A stretch of DNA of 64,000 nucleotides from a virus: the IMG/VR virus record IMGVR_UViG_3300032236_001850, positions 240,392 to 304,391 of that record; one strand, given 5' to 3'. Under the pieces are notes generated by a model. That model was not told the DNA's origin, did no database searches, and saw nothing but the letters and a program-made list of their open reading frames with translations. Shown piece by piece: positions 42,161 through 51,035 of this stretch (positions within the stretch are counted from its first letter, which is position 1; each line of letters opens with the position of its first letter). Made by a program: the position numbers and the translations under genes.

Positions 42161-43795
42161 ATGGCAGGTTTTGTAGATAATAATAAACCATCAGAGTCAC
42201 CGGTTATACAGAGGATAAGGGAATCAGTTAAAAAATTGAGTACCTTTGGTATGAAGTATGATGACATGGTAATAAGAAATTCGCAAGCTGTCGGTGTAAC
42301 TGAAGCTGCATTTCTTAACAAGAATAAAGCTAACGTTGAAGACGAAAGCATGCTATGGTCTCTAGCCAAGCAGGATATTACATCCAGACAATTCATAGGT
42401 TACTTTGACAAGGATTATAAGGGAAAAAGAGATTTTCTAAGAATGTTTTCTTTGAATCCTGAAGTTGAATGGGTTCTTGATACCATTTGTGACGAGGCTA
42501 TAACATATGATCCAGCAAACTTTTTTGCGTACCCAGATTTTATAGATCTTTCCGATGTAAACGAAAAGGTAAAAGACGAGCTTTATGACGTTTATAAGAA
42601 CCTATACGATATATGGGGATTCTCCGATGATATAACAGCATGGCAATATTTTAGACAGTTTATAATTGATGGATTTCTAGCTTTTGAAATTGTTTACGAT
42701 GACAGCGGAAAAAATATAGTTGGCTTCAAGGAACTTGATCCTATAACATTAATTCCTAGCGTTGAAAAACAACTTGATGGAAGTTTTGTTAGTACATGGA
42801 CACAATATCCGCAAGATCCTAAAAAGAAGCGTACTCTCTACGATCCACAAATAATCTATATCTCATATGCTAAGGGTAACTCCATATCGAGAGTTAGTTA
42901 CATTGAAAGATTAATAAGACCTTATAATATATTAAGAATTATAGAATATACTAGGGTTATATGGTCTGTAATGAACGCTTCATTCAAATTGAAAATGACC
43001 GTTCCAATTGGTACCAAATCTCAACAGAAAGGCATGCAAACTCTGGGTGAACTTATGAGTGTATATAAGGAGGACATACAACTTAATGATGAGAGTGGTG
43101 AACTTACAGTTGATGGTAGACCTAAGATTCAATTTTATAAAAATTACCTTATGCCATCAGGTGTTAATGGTACACCAACAATAGAACCAATTAATACGGA
43201 GGGACCTAATCTTAACGATCCAGCTCCTCTTACATATTTCTTTGATAAATTCATACTTGAATCTAAGGTTCCACCTTCAAGATTTCATAACCCAGATGGT
43301 GGTAGCACTTCACCATATTCAAATGGAGCTGAAGGTCTAGATAAAGAGGAGATAAGATTTTATAAATTTATTTCTAGACTGAGATCAGTGTTTCAGGAGA
43401 TATTGGTTAAACCTATGTGGATACAAATGGTTAAAAAATATCCTCATTTAGAAAAGGATTTTCTTTTCAAAAGTCAACTTGGACTTAATTATTGGTCTGA
43501 TAATCCATTTAAGGAAAATCAGGAAATTGGTAAAATGACTCAAAGAAAAGAAACAATTACCGGTCTTGGTGCTCTTATGAACGATGACGGTAAACCTTTC
43601 TTCTCGAATGCTTTTCTTATAGAGGAATTTTTAGGTATGTCTAAACAAGACATAGCAGCAAACAAAGAGGCTAAAGAAAGAAAAATAAAGGAAAAAGCAG
43701 CAGCTGAGAAAAAAGCAGCAGGAGCAACTGGAGCAGCAGGCGGCGGGGGTAAAAAAGAAGGCGGTGAAGAAAAACCACCACAAGTAACACTATAG
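42161..43795 (+). CDS. Portal protein, copy 1 (T4 gp20-like)
   Basis: 544 residues (T4 gp20: 524). Portal features: VEWVLDTICDEAITYD near residue 105, FRQFIIDGFLAFEIVYDD, IEYTRVIWSVMNASFKLKMTVPIG and the ELTVDGRPKIQFYKNYL wing, followed by EEIRFYKFISRLRSVFQEILVKPM, which matches gp20's clip/stem region ([23 protein letters not shown]; both quoted from family memory). The C-terminal tail is Ala/Gly/Lys-rich and ends PPQVTL. It forms the DNA-entry ring at the head vertex. The next gene is a full-length paralogue. Confidence 0.9.
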   Translation: MAGFVDNNKPSESPVIQRIRESVKKLSTFGMKYDDMVIRNSQAVGVTEAAFLNKNKANVEDESMLWSLAKQDITSRQFIGYFDKDYKGKRDFLRMFSLNPEVEWVLDTICDEAITYDPANFFAYPDFIDLSDVNEKVKDELYDVYKNLYDIWGFSDDITAWQYFRQFIIDGFLAFEIVYDDSGKNIVGFKELDPITLIPSVEKQLDGSFVSTWTQYPQDPKKKRTLYDPQIIYISYAKGNSISRVSYIERLIRPYNILRIIEYTRVIWSVMNASFKLKMTVPIGTKSQQKGMQTLGELMSVYKEDIQLNDESGELTVDGRPKIQFYKNYLMPSGVNGTPTIEPINTEGPNLNDPAPLTYFFDKFILESKVPPSRFHNPDGGSTSPYSNGAEGLDKEEIRFYKFISRLRSVFQEILVKPMWIQMVKKYPHLEKDFLFKSQLGLNYWSDNPFKENQEIGKMTQRKETITGLGALMNDDGKPFFSNAFLIEEFLGMSKQDIAANKEAKERKIKEKAAAEKKAAGATGAAGGGGKKEGGEEKPPQVTL

Positions 43796-43799
43796 TAAC

Positions 43800-45452
43800 A
43801 TGGCAGGATTTTTAGACTTTTTAAAACCCAATCAAGCAGCTTTGGGTAACATACTTAAAAATTTGGGTAGCATATCCAAATTTGGTATGCAGTACGATGA
43901 CATGGTTGTTAGAAATTCGCAGGCTATTGGTAGAACCGAGGGTGCTTTTTTCAATCAGGAAGGAACAGGATATACTAAGGATAGCGCATTTCAATGGACA
44001 GCTTCGTATCATGACACTAAGGTAAGAAAATACATAGCTTATTTTGATAAATCATATGGAGAAAAAAGAGATTATTTAAGAAAGTTTTCCATAAATGGTG
44101 AGATAGAATTCATACTGGATATCATAACAGATGAGGCCATAGTATATGACGATAGAAACTATTTTGCGCAGCCTTCATTTTCCAATCTTGATCTTAAGGA
44201 CAAAGTTAAGGAGAGGGTAAGCACACATTTCAATAGACTTTATAATATATTTCAGTTCCAGAATACAGTATTGGGCTGGCAATATTTCAGACAATTTATA
44301 ATAGATGGATTCTTGGCTTTTGAGATAATCTATGATAATAAGGGAAAGGAGATAATAGGATTCAAGGAACTTGATGCTATTTCTTTACAACCAACGGTAG
44401 AAAAAGTTGGTGAAAATGAATATAAGCAGTTCTGGATACAATATCCAAGTAATCCACAAATGTTTAGAAAACTTACTAATGAACAAGTTATCTACATATC
44501 ATATGCGAAGGGTAATACTATATCAAGAACAAGTTACGTTGAAAGACTTGTAAGATCTTATAACATTCTAAGAATTATGGAGAATTCTAGAGTTATCTGG
44601 AACGTAATGAATGCCAGTTATAGAATGAAATTCATAATTCCCATAGGAACACAGTCTCCACAAAAAGCCATGCAAACTTTGGGACAACTTATGTCCAACT
44701 ATAAGGAAGAGATTAGCATAAATGATTCATCCGGAGAATTAACAGTAAACGGTAGACCTAAGGTTCAATTCTATAAGAATTATTTATTTCCCGAACAGAA
44801 TGGAGTTTCACCAGAGATATCTTCTCTGAATCCAGCTGGACCTGATTTCAATGTTATGGATAATGTTCTTTATTTCTTCAATAAATTAAAAATGGATTCT
44901 AAAATCCCATATGCTAGATTTGCTGCAAAAAATGGAACACCTGCTAATTACCAAATAGCAATAGATCAGCTTGAAAGAGATGAAATAAGATTCGAAAAGT
45001 TTCTAAGAAGACTTCGTTCAATATTCCAGGAAATCCTGGTTAAACCACTCTATATACAAATGTGTTTGGAATACCCAGAATTGGCTAAAGATAGAAATTT
45101 TAAAACCAACATAGGTTTAAATTTTAATAGAGATCTTGAATTCGAGGATCAGGTTGAAATGACTAATCTTAAAAAGAAAAGTGAATTTGTAACTGCTCTT
45201 TCAGATTTAAAGGTAAAAGCTGGGGAGGAGGATGTACCTTATTTCGATAATGACTTTCTGATACAGAGATTTTTAGGTATGTCTCCTGATCAATTGAAAT
45301 TGAACGAGGAATACAAGAAAAAAGAGGAAAAAGCCGGAGCTGCACCTCCTGCTGCTGGCGGAGAATCAGCACCCGCTGCCGGATCGGCTGCTCCCGCGGG
45401 AGAAACCCCACCAGCAGGTGGCGAAGCAAAAGCACCACAGGTAACACTATAA
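43800..45452 (+). CDS. Portal protein, copy 2 (T4 gp20-like paralogue)
   Basis: 550 residues, about half identical by eye to copy 1 along the whole length: FGMQYDDMVVRNSQAIG, YFRQFIIDGFLAFEIIYD, VIWNVMNASYRMKFIIPIG, EIRFEKFLRRLRSIFQEILVKPL, and the same end APQVTL. No part of the core is missing, so both look functional. It starts 4 bases after copy 1. Whether they form mixed rings, alternative rings, or serve different stages is unknown. Confidence 0.9.
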   Translation: MAGFLDFLKPNQAALGNILKNLGSISKFGMQYDDMVVRNSQAIGRTEGAFFNQEGTGYTKDSAFQWTASYHDTKVRKYIAYFDKSYGEKRDYLRKFSINGEIEFILDIITDEAIVYDDRNYFAQPSFSNLDLKDKVKERVSTHFNRLYNIFQFQNTVLGWQYFRQFIIDGFLAFEIIYDNKGKEIIGFKELDAISLQPTVEKVGENEYKQFWIQYPSNPQMFRKLTNEQVIYISYAKGNTISRTSYVERLVRSYNILRIMENSRVIWNVMNASYRMKFIIPIGTQSPQKAMQTLGQLMSNYKEEISINDSSGELTVNGRPKVQFYKNYLFPEQNGVSPEISSLNPAGPDFNVMDNVLYFFNKLKMDSKIPYARFAAKNGTPANYQIAIDQLERDEIRFEKFLRRLRSIFQEILVKPLYIQMCLEYPELAKDRNFKTNIGLNFNRDLEFEDQVEMTNLKKKSEFVTALSDLKVKAGEEDVPYFDNDFLIQRFLGMSPDQLKLNEEYKKKEEKAGAAPPAAGGESAPAAGSAAPAGETPPAGGEAKAPQVTL

Positions 45453-45478
45453 AGGAATATTCATATATTCCTTTTTTT
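45451..45478 (+). terminator. Rho-independent terminator after the portal genes
   Basis: 10-bp stem AAAGGAATAT / ATATTCCTTT, loop TCAT, T tract; overlaps the stop of portal copy 2. Confidence 0.87.
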
Positions 45479-45488
45479 GTGTCTATTA

Positions 45489-45519
45489 TTTTTTTATCCG
45501 AATAATTTTATTAAATTTG
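45489..45519 (+). promoter_or_regulatory. Bacteroidetes-type promoter (T-run ... TAAATTTG)
   Basis: TAAATTTG at 45512-45519 fits TAnnTTTG, with T7-ATCC 16 bases upstream, the same pair as before the dCMP deaminase. It drives the ligase/clamp-loader unit. Confidence 0.68.
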
Positions 45520-45540
45520 TAGAGAATTAAAAAATTAAAC

Positions 45541-46878
45541 ATGATAGAGAAATTAAAACTTTTTAAAGAGCTTGAATCATTAACAGGCAACGGGTCACAA
45601 AAATCAAAACAGGATTTAATCAGAAGTAACATTGACGATGAACTAAAGTATATTCTTGATGTTTGCTTCAACCCATTCGTGACAACAAAACTTCATAAGA
45701 TTACTTTTAATGAAACTATATCGGAAAGTAATCATAATCTATGGGAAGATTTTAGATCTCTCTTAGAGGAGCTTAAAACAGCTCCAGCAGCAAACGATTT
45801 CCTTAGAGGTAGAGCAAGCAACCTCATTTCATCAAGAATTAGTGATGATCCCAAAGAGGATCTTGAACTTAGATCCATTTTGATGAAGATCATAACTAAA
45901 AGAATGAATATAGGAATCGGTGCTAAATTAATAAACAAAGCACTTTCCTATGAGCTTATACCAGATCCTTCCGTGATGCTTGCTACTGATGACCAGGAAA
46001 CAATTGAATCGTGGAAAAAAATATATTGTGAGGAAAAATATGACGGTGTAAGAGTTATTGCTATATGTAAATCTGGTGAAATCTCATACTTTACCAGGGC
46101 TTTCAATGAGCTTGATCCAACTTGTCTTTCCCGTATTTCTTTCTCGTTAAAAACAGCCATGATTAATAGTGGACAAGGAATATTGGGAGACTGGTTCTTT
46201 GATGGCGAATTGACAGATCTTAATAGAAAATCGGTAAGTGGTAAGGTGACACAAATACTAAAGGGAACAGCACCTAAAAACATAGATGATAATATGTTAT
46301 TTAATGTTTTTGATTTTGAGGAAGTTTCAACACTAACTCATGGATCTGGTGTTCTAGATTATCTTACAAGAAGAGCAACCCTAGAAAAGGTCACTTCTTT
46401 CCTTCCTGAGAATAGTCCGGTAGTTCTTGCTAGAATGTGGGAGCTTGATAATTCTGCGGATGTTACTGAGATTTATAAAAAAATAGTTGCTGATGGTGGT
46501 GAGGGTGTTATCTGTAAAAGCAACTCGGTTTATGAATGTAAAAGATCTAAAACATGGATCAAGCTGAAAGAAGTTAATGATTGTGATTTAGTTGTTAGTG
46601 GATGGTATCCAGGTGAAGGTAAAAGGGAGGGATTTATAGGTGGTTTCATTTGTACCGATGCATCGGGAACACTGAACGTGAAGGTTGGTTCCGGTTTTAC
46701 CGATAATGATCTTAAAACTTTAAGTGAAACACCGGATCAGCATATCGGTAAAATAATTGCAGTTCAATATAATGTTACGATAGAAGACAAGCATGGTAAT
46801 AGATCTTTATTTTTACCTAGATTTATCGAAATAAGAAATGATAAGGATACTGCTGATGATTTAAGTAATAAATTTTAA
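45541..46878 (+). CDS. ATP-dependent DNA ligase (T4 gp30-like)
   Basis: 445 residues (T4 ligase 487). Motif I with the adenylated lysine is EEKYDGVR (K166). Then WFFDGELTDL (motif III-type), GEGVICKS (motif IV: EG-V/I), and KTWIKLK (motif V). An N-terminal helical DNA-binding region precedes. It seals nicks in lagging-strand DNA and repair intermediates. It leads the second DNA-metabolism unit behind a host-type promoter. Confidence 0.92.
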   Translation: MIEKLKLFKELESLTGNGSQKSKQDLIRSNIDDELKYILDVCFNPFVTTKLHKITFNETISESNHNLWEDFRSLLEELKTAPAANDFLRGRASNLISSRISDDPKEDLELRSILMKIITKRMNIGIGAKLINKALSYELIPDPSVMLATDDQETIESWKKIYCEEKYDGVRVIAICKSGEISYFTRAFNELDPTCLSRISFSLKTAMINSGQGILGDWFFDGELTDLNRKSVSGKVTQILKGTAPKNIDDNMLFNVFDFEEVSTLTHGSGVLDYLTRRATLEKVTSFLPENSPVVLARMWELDNSADVTEIYKKIVADGGEGVICKSNSVYECKRSKTWIKLKEVNDCDLVVSGWYPGEGKREGFIGGFICTDASGTLNVKVGSGFTDNDLKTLSETPDQHIGKIIAVQYNVTIEDKHGNRSLFLPRFIEIRNDKDTADDLSNKF

Positions 46879-46885
46879 TTAATAC

Positions 46886-47830
46886 ATGATACAAGAATTA
46901 TTAACAGAAAAGCTCCGACCAAAGAAGCTGGAGCATATGATATTACCATCCAGAATATCAAAGGTTTTTGAAAATGGATTGGGTCAGAATGTTTTATTAA
47001 GTGGATCTCCAGGATGTGGCAAAACTACATTAGCAAAAATATTAGCCTCCCCATTTCCCCATTTATTTATAAATGTATCCGATGAGAGCTCTGTGGAGGT
47101 CATCAGAACTAAAATAACGGACTTTTGTTCAACTATATCCGTTATGGATGGTAAATCTTCCAAAAAGGTTGTCGTATTGGATGAGTTTGATGGTGCATCT
47201 GATCAATTTTATAAAGCATTAAGAGGAACTGTTGAAAAATATGCAGCAAACACAAGATTCATAGCAACCTGTAACTACATAAATAAAGTTCCGGATGCTA
47301 TGCAAAGCCGATTTGAAGTTATTGACTTCAATCCAATAAGTACCTCTGAGGATGAAGCTTTGAAAGGGGAATGGTCGAATAGAGTAAAACTCATTCTTGG
47401 TAAGATTAACGTTACTATAGAGGAGGAAGCACTTTCTGAATTTCAAAAGAGTTATTATCCAGATTTCAGAGCAGCACTAAATAAGATTCAAGCATGGATG
47501 ATTGAAGGTGTTACTAATATAGATTCAGCTAGAGTTAAGGAGTTTGGCTGGTCATATGAACATCTTTACAATTTATTAGTTTCATCTAAGGATCCGGTTA
47601 AGAATTACCAGATGCTTGTCGGTGAATATCAAGGAAAAACTGATGATGTCATGTCAGCTCTTGGCGAAGAGTTCATAAATTGGATAATAAACAATAAACC
47701 AGAATTATCTAAAATTATACCAGCAGTTATCGTTCTCGTTGCTGAACATCAGGCTCAGAGGATCCAAGTAATAGATCCAATGGTTTCTTTGCTATCCTTA
47801 TTCTTTCAAATTCAGAAACTTATAGAATAA
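46886..47830 (+). CDS. Sliding-clamp loader large subunit (T4 gp44-like)
   Basis: 314-residue AAA+ protein (T4 gp44: 319). Walker A GSPGCGKT at 40-47, Walker B VVLDEFDG near 97-103, sensor 1 FIATCNY and arginine finger in MQSRFEV. The N-terminal TEKLRPKKLEHMILP is the clamp-loader start. It loads the DNA polymerase clamp with the small subunit, probably the protein at 49525. It overlaps the next gene by one base (TAATG). Confidence 0.9.
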   Translation: MIQELLTEKLRPKKLEHMILPSRISKVFENGLGQNVLLSGSPGCGKTTLAKILASPFPHLFINVSDESSVEVIRTKITDFCSTISVMDGKSSKKVVVLDEFDGASDQFYKALRGTVEKYAANTRFIATCNYINKVPDAMQSRFEVIDFNPISTSEDEALKGEWSNRVKLILGKINVTIEEEALSEFQKSYYPDFRAALNKIQAWMIEGVTNIDSARVKEFGWSYEHLYNLLVSSKDPVKNYQMLVGEYQGKTDDVMSALGEEFINWIINNKPELSKIIPAVIVLVAEHQAQRIQVIDPMVSLLSLFFQIQKLIE

Positions 47831-48351
47831 TGGATAATAAAAGAATTATATTAGTTGGAAAGGGTGCATGTGGTAAAGATTATGCAAGACAACAATTAGA
47901 AAATTACGGCTTTAGATACTGTGTTTCCCATACAACCAGACCTCCTAGGGAAGGTGAAATAAATGGTACCGATTATCATTTTATAAGTTTGGATTCTGCA
48001 ATACATCATTTTATTGCAAAGAATCTGTTTTACGAGTATGTAGAATTTAATGGCTGGATATATGGGACTACCATAGAGGAATTTCAAAAATCTAATCTTT
48101 TTATCATGACTCCAGGGGGTATAAGTAAATTAAAAACCTTTGATAGGGAGGAATCATGGATAGTCTATATAGATATACCAGAAAACATCAGAAGGGAGAG
48201 ACTACTCAAACGTAACGATGCTGATGATGTCGAGAGAAGATTGGCTGCTGACGAAAAAGATTTTGAAAACTTTACTGATTTTGACGCTAGAATAACTGAT
48301 CCTAACTTTAATATAGAAGGTGAATTAAAATGGATAAACTTATCCAATTAA
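47830..48351 (+). CDS. Guanylate kinase-like nucleotide kinase
   Basis: 173 residues. P-loop is GKGACGKDY near 8-16, followed by the GMP-binding block SHTTRPPREGEINGTDYHFIS, then EYVEFNGWIYGT and the lid RLLKRNDADDVERR, all as in guanylate kinases. It would convert (d)GMP to (d)GDP for DNA synthesis. T4 uses a different nucleotide kinase (gp1), so this is a functional substitute. Its P-loop has Ala-Cys in place of the usual Ser/Val-Gly. Confidence 0.8.
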   Translation: MDNKRIILVGKGACGKDYARQQLENYGFRYCVSHTTRPPREGEINGTDYHFISLDSAIHHFIAKNLFYEYVEFNGWIYGTTIEEFQKSNLFIMTPGGISKLKTFDREESWIVYIDIPENIRRERLLKRNDADDVERRLAADEKDFENFTDFDARITDPNFNIEGELKWINLSN

Positions 48352-48367
48352 TTAAAAAAAATTAATA

Positions 48368-49522
48368 ATGATAAACATATGTATAGATGGTAATCACCAT
48401 TTCCATAAAACCTTTGGAGTTTTTGCAGGTTATGGAAATCTTGATCCAGGAAAGGTCCTTAAGGAAAAATCGGAACAAGCTGCTTTTATAAGAAAAGTTG
48501 CTACTGATCTTTGTGCATCTCTTAAAATGCTTCCACAAGGTGGAAGAATGATATTTACTGCGGATAGCAGAAGTTGGAGAAAGGACGTTGAGATAGAGGA
48601 TGGCGGGTATAAATCAGGGAGAGTAAAAGATGAAAATGTGGATTGGACTATATTCTTTGAACTTATGGCATCCTTTGGTGAGCAATTAGAAAAAATGGGA
48701 TTTATATTTTCAAGGGTTGAAGGAGCGGAGGGAGACGATCTTCTGATGTTTTGGTCCGATTATTTCAATTTGCTTGGTGAAAACTGTTTAATTATAAGCG
48801 GGGATCACGATATGCACCAATTAGCAAAAATGAATGATAAGGCTTGGACTGCTGTTTGGAATACAAATTCTAAAAAGAATATGCTTTCTGTGCATGGTGG
48901 ATGGGAGAATGAATGGTTGAATAAGAATGAATCTGTTGGAATGAGTATATTTAATATGTCATCCGCAATTTCACCAGAGAAGGATAGATTTAAGGAATTT
49001 CTAAAAAAAGTAAATATAGAAAAAATTGATAGCTACGCTTTTATATTTCATAAGATACTAATTGGTGATGATGGTGATTCTGTTCCTAGTGTTTGGGAAT
49101 ATAAAGTTAAGGACAAAAATGGTGAAGATAAGGTTGTTAGGTTTACTGACAGTAAAGCAAAGAAAGTTTATTCTGCATTTCTTGAAACTGAATGGATTAA
49201 TATACCATTTGATAAACTAATTAAAAATCAGGATTTTCTTAATTGGATAAGCGGTTTAATTCTGAGAACAACTAAAGATCTTGATAGCATGGACAATAGA
49301 AAGAAAGTTTCTAGTAATCTTGAAAGAAATTTAATTCTTATGTGGCTTAATCATAAAGTTATTCCGCAGTTTGTCATTAAGGGTGCATCTCAAGAAATTT
49401 TAAGAGGGATGGAGATGCAAAAGAAAAATGTTACTCTCGATCGCATAAAAATACTTGAAGGTAGCGAATGGGTAACTTCTGGATATCAACCGAAAGGATT
49501 TGATCCTTTCTCATATTTATAA
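48368..49522 (+). CDS. 5'-3' exonuclease/flap nuclease (T4 RNase H-like)
   Basis: 384 residues (T4 Rnh 305). N-terminal CIDGNHHFHKTF gives the first acid, FTADSRSWR the second, then VEGAEGDDLLMFW and LIISGDHDMHQL the metal-site aspartates, and ILIGDDGDSVPSV the helix-hairpin region (GDxxDxxP). This is the FEN/T4 RNase H fold, which removes RNA primers and flaps during lagging-strand synthesis. Extra length lies in the middle and C-terminus. Confidence 0.85.
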   Translation: MINICIDGNHHFHKTFGVFAGYGNLDPGKVLKEKSEQAAFIRKVATDLCASLKMLPQGGRMIFTADSRSWRKDVEIEDGGYKSGRVKDENVDWTIFFELMASFGEQLEKMGFIFSRVEGAEGDDLLMFWSDYFNLLGENCLIISGDHDMHQLAKMNDKAWTAVWNTNSKKNMLSVHGGWENEWLNKNESVGMSIFNMSSAISPEKDRFKEFLKKVNIEKIDSYAFIFHKILIGDDGDSVPSVWEYKVKDKNGEDKVVRFTDSKAKKVYSAFLETEWINIPFDKLIKNQDFLNWISGLILRTTKDLDSMDNRKKVSSNLERNLILMWLNHKVIPQFVIKGASQEILRGMEMQKKNVTLDRIKILEGSEWVTSGYQPKGFDPFSYL

Positions 49523-49524
49523 AA

Positions 49525-49947
49525 ATGGAACTTTTTGATATAGTAAAAAATATATTCTCAAAAAATCAAAGAATCTGGGATTCCGTAGGAAAAAACGACA
49601 AGACTCGTAATTTTTTTATGATCAACAGAATAATGGCTATACAGTTTCCTGTACAAGCAAACCAATTCAACAAAATGAGGGTTACTCCACATTTTGTTGT
49701 CGATTGGTGGAGAAACACATTATCTAATAGATTTTCAAAACCACCAACCTGGATATACACGAAAACAATAAAGAAAGAAACTGTAAATAAAAAAACAAAA
49801 ACATCAGATTATAGCGAAGTTGAAAATTTTATTTGTGATAAATATAAGATATCCAAGAGGGATCTTCTGCAAATAAAGGAATTCTATCCCGATAGATATA
49901 ATGCCTGGATGATTGACGTTGCAGATCAGTTAGGTTTAAAAAAATAG
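49525..49947 (+). CDS. Clamp loader small subunit (T4 gp62-like), tentative
   Basis: 140 residues (T4 gp62: 187). The pattern FFMINRIMAIQFPVQANQFN resembles the 'FMVNRALS...ANxMN' stretch of gp62 proteins of T4-like phages, followed by a basic Trp/Tyr part and a C-terminal helical pair. No catalytic motif is expected in this family. The gp44 gene lies three genes upstream in the same unit. The assignment rests on pattern memory and synteny. Confidence 0.5.
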   Translation: MELFDIVKNIFSKNQRIWDSVGKNDKTRNFFMINRIMAIQFPVQANQFNKMRVTPHFVVDWWRNTLSNRFSKPPTWIYTKTIKKETVNKKTKTSDYSEVENFICDKYKISKRDLLQIKEFYPDRYNAWMIDVADQLGLKK

Positions 49948-49954
49948 ATATATA
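49947..49954 (+). promoter_or_regulatory. Possible GATATATA box overlapping a gene end
   Basis: GATATATA overlaps the stop of the preceding gene and lies only 4 bases before the ATG at 49959. The spacing is too short for a normal leader, so it may be chance. Confidence 0.25.
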
Positions 49955-49958
49955 GAGG

Positions 49959-50495
49959 ATGAAAAAGGAAACCGATAAAGTTATTGATAAGATCCTTTCC
50001 GGGATGGATTGGGATGTTATATTTGAGGTTAATAAATGTTTTAAACATGGTGTCGGTGACGGGGTATCTGTCATTCCTGGTGTTAAAAGAAAAGCATTTG
50101 CCGACGGAATCACTAAAAATGATTTAAAAAATGAATTAAAAAGTCTCCTTAAGTATGTCATAGAAAACAATATTCCTGAATTAATATACGGTTATTGGAT
50201 GATATTTTGGAATAATCCTTTATGGACTGATGAATATCTTGATGAAATCAAGGAAGAAATGGGTGAGGATGAGAGTGATCTAATAGGAGATCTTATAATA
50301 GATCCAACATTAGAGGTAATATATTCTCCTCAAAGAATGTACATCATAGCTAATAATATAAAAAATCAACAGGAGACTGTAAGTACAGATTCCGATGCTC
50401 TTGAGACAATGTTAAATAAAGCACTTGGTGATGAAAAATTTGAACTTGCTGCTAAGATAAGAGACGTTATCAATTTGCAGAAGGATCAAAAGTAA
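49959..50495 (+). CDS. Hypothetical protein with C-terminal UVR-like motif
   Basis: 178 residues. The last ~32 (LETMLNKALGDEKFELAAKIRDVINLQ) match the UvrB/UvrC UVR helix-pair: L-x-x-A-L-x-x-E-x-(F/Y)-E-x-A-A-x-x-R-D. The preceding part, acidic and with aromatic residues (YGYWMIFWNNPLW), is unrecognised. UVR motifs mediate protein contacts; here the partner is unknown, although a UV endonuclease gene lies two genes downstream. Confidence 0.6.
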   Translation: MKKETDKVIDKILSGMDWDVIFEVNKCFKHGVGDGVSVIPGVKRKAFADGITKNDLKNELKSLLKYVIENNIPELIYGYWMIFWNNPLWTDEYLDEIKEEMGEDESDLIGDLIIDPTLEVIYSPQRMYIIANNIKNQQETVSTDSDALETMLNKALGDEKFELAAKIRDVINLQKDQK

Positions 50496-50510
50496 AATAA
50501 TAATCTTTAG

Positions 50511-50990
50511 ATGAAACACATTAAGAGCATATACGAGTACCTTGACGGCGGAGTATTTGGTGACACGTACGGTCTAGGTAGCGGTAACGGTGTTATGAAA
50601 GTTAGTTATAAACCATATAACGATCTTTCAGTATCCGTTGGTCCTGATCCTAATATAGATAGAACTGTGAAAGGTTCAGAATTTCAGCTTGGTGATGTTG
50701 TAGAATCACAACCCTTGGATTCTAAGAAAAAGGTTATTGGTGTTATAGTGAGATGTTTCAGAAACCCAGACAATAAGCAATATAGATACTTTATACAAGC
50801 TTATTATAAGGGTAAGAAAAGTAAGAAAATCATAGAAATAAAATCAGATTGTATTAAATTTGCTGAAGGTGGAGATCATGGAAACATGGAAACAATATCA
50901 AAATCTAAAGCAAGTGATATACCAGGATCAGCTTATAATTCTAAAACTGTTTATGGATCTAGTGAATTAGGTCAAGAAAACAACGTTTAG
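50511..50990 (+). CDS. Hypothetical small beta-rich protein
   Basis: 159 residues starting MKHIKSIYEYLDGG, an aromatic leader like those of other proteins in this genome. The central part (FQLGDVVESQPLDSKKKVIGV ... YRYFIQAYY) looks like a small SH3/KOW-type barrel, comparable to the barrel in the 38438 protein. No known family. Confidence 0.55.
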   Translation: MKHIKSIYEYLDGGVFGDTYGLGSGNGVMKVSYKPYNDLSVSVGPDPNIDRTVKGSEFQLGDVVESQPLDSKKKVIGVIVRCFRNPDNKQYRYFIQAYYKGKKSKKIIEIKSDCIKFAEGGDHGNMETISKSKASDIPGSAYNSKTVYGSSELGQENNV

Positions 50991-51035
50991 AGAAACCAAT
51001 TCAATCATTTATAGTACAAATAAGAAACCCTATAG

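Noticed and set aside
49947-49954. Late promoter for the UVR-motif gene
   Set aside because: Box overlaps the preceding stop and is 4 bases from the ATG with no terminator before it; probably chance, listed only at low confidence.
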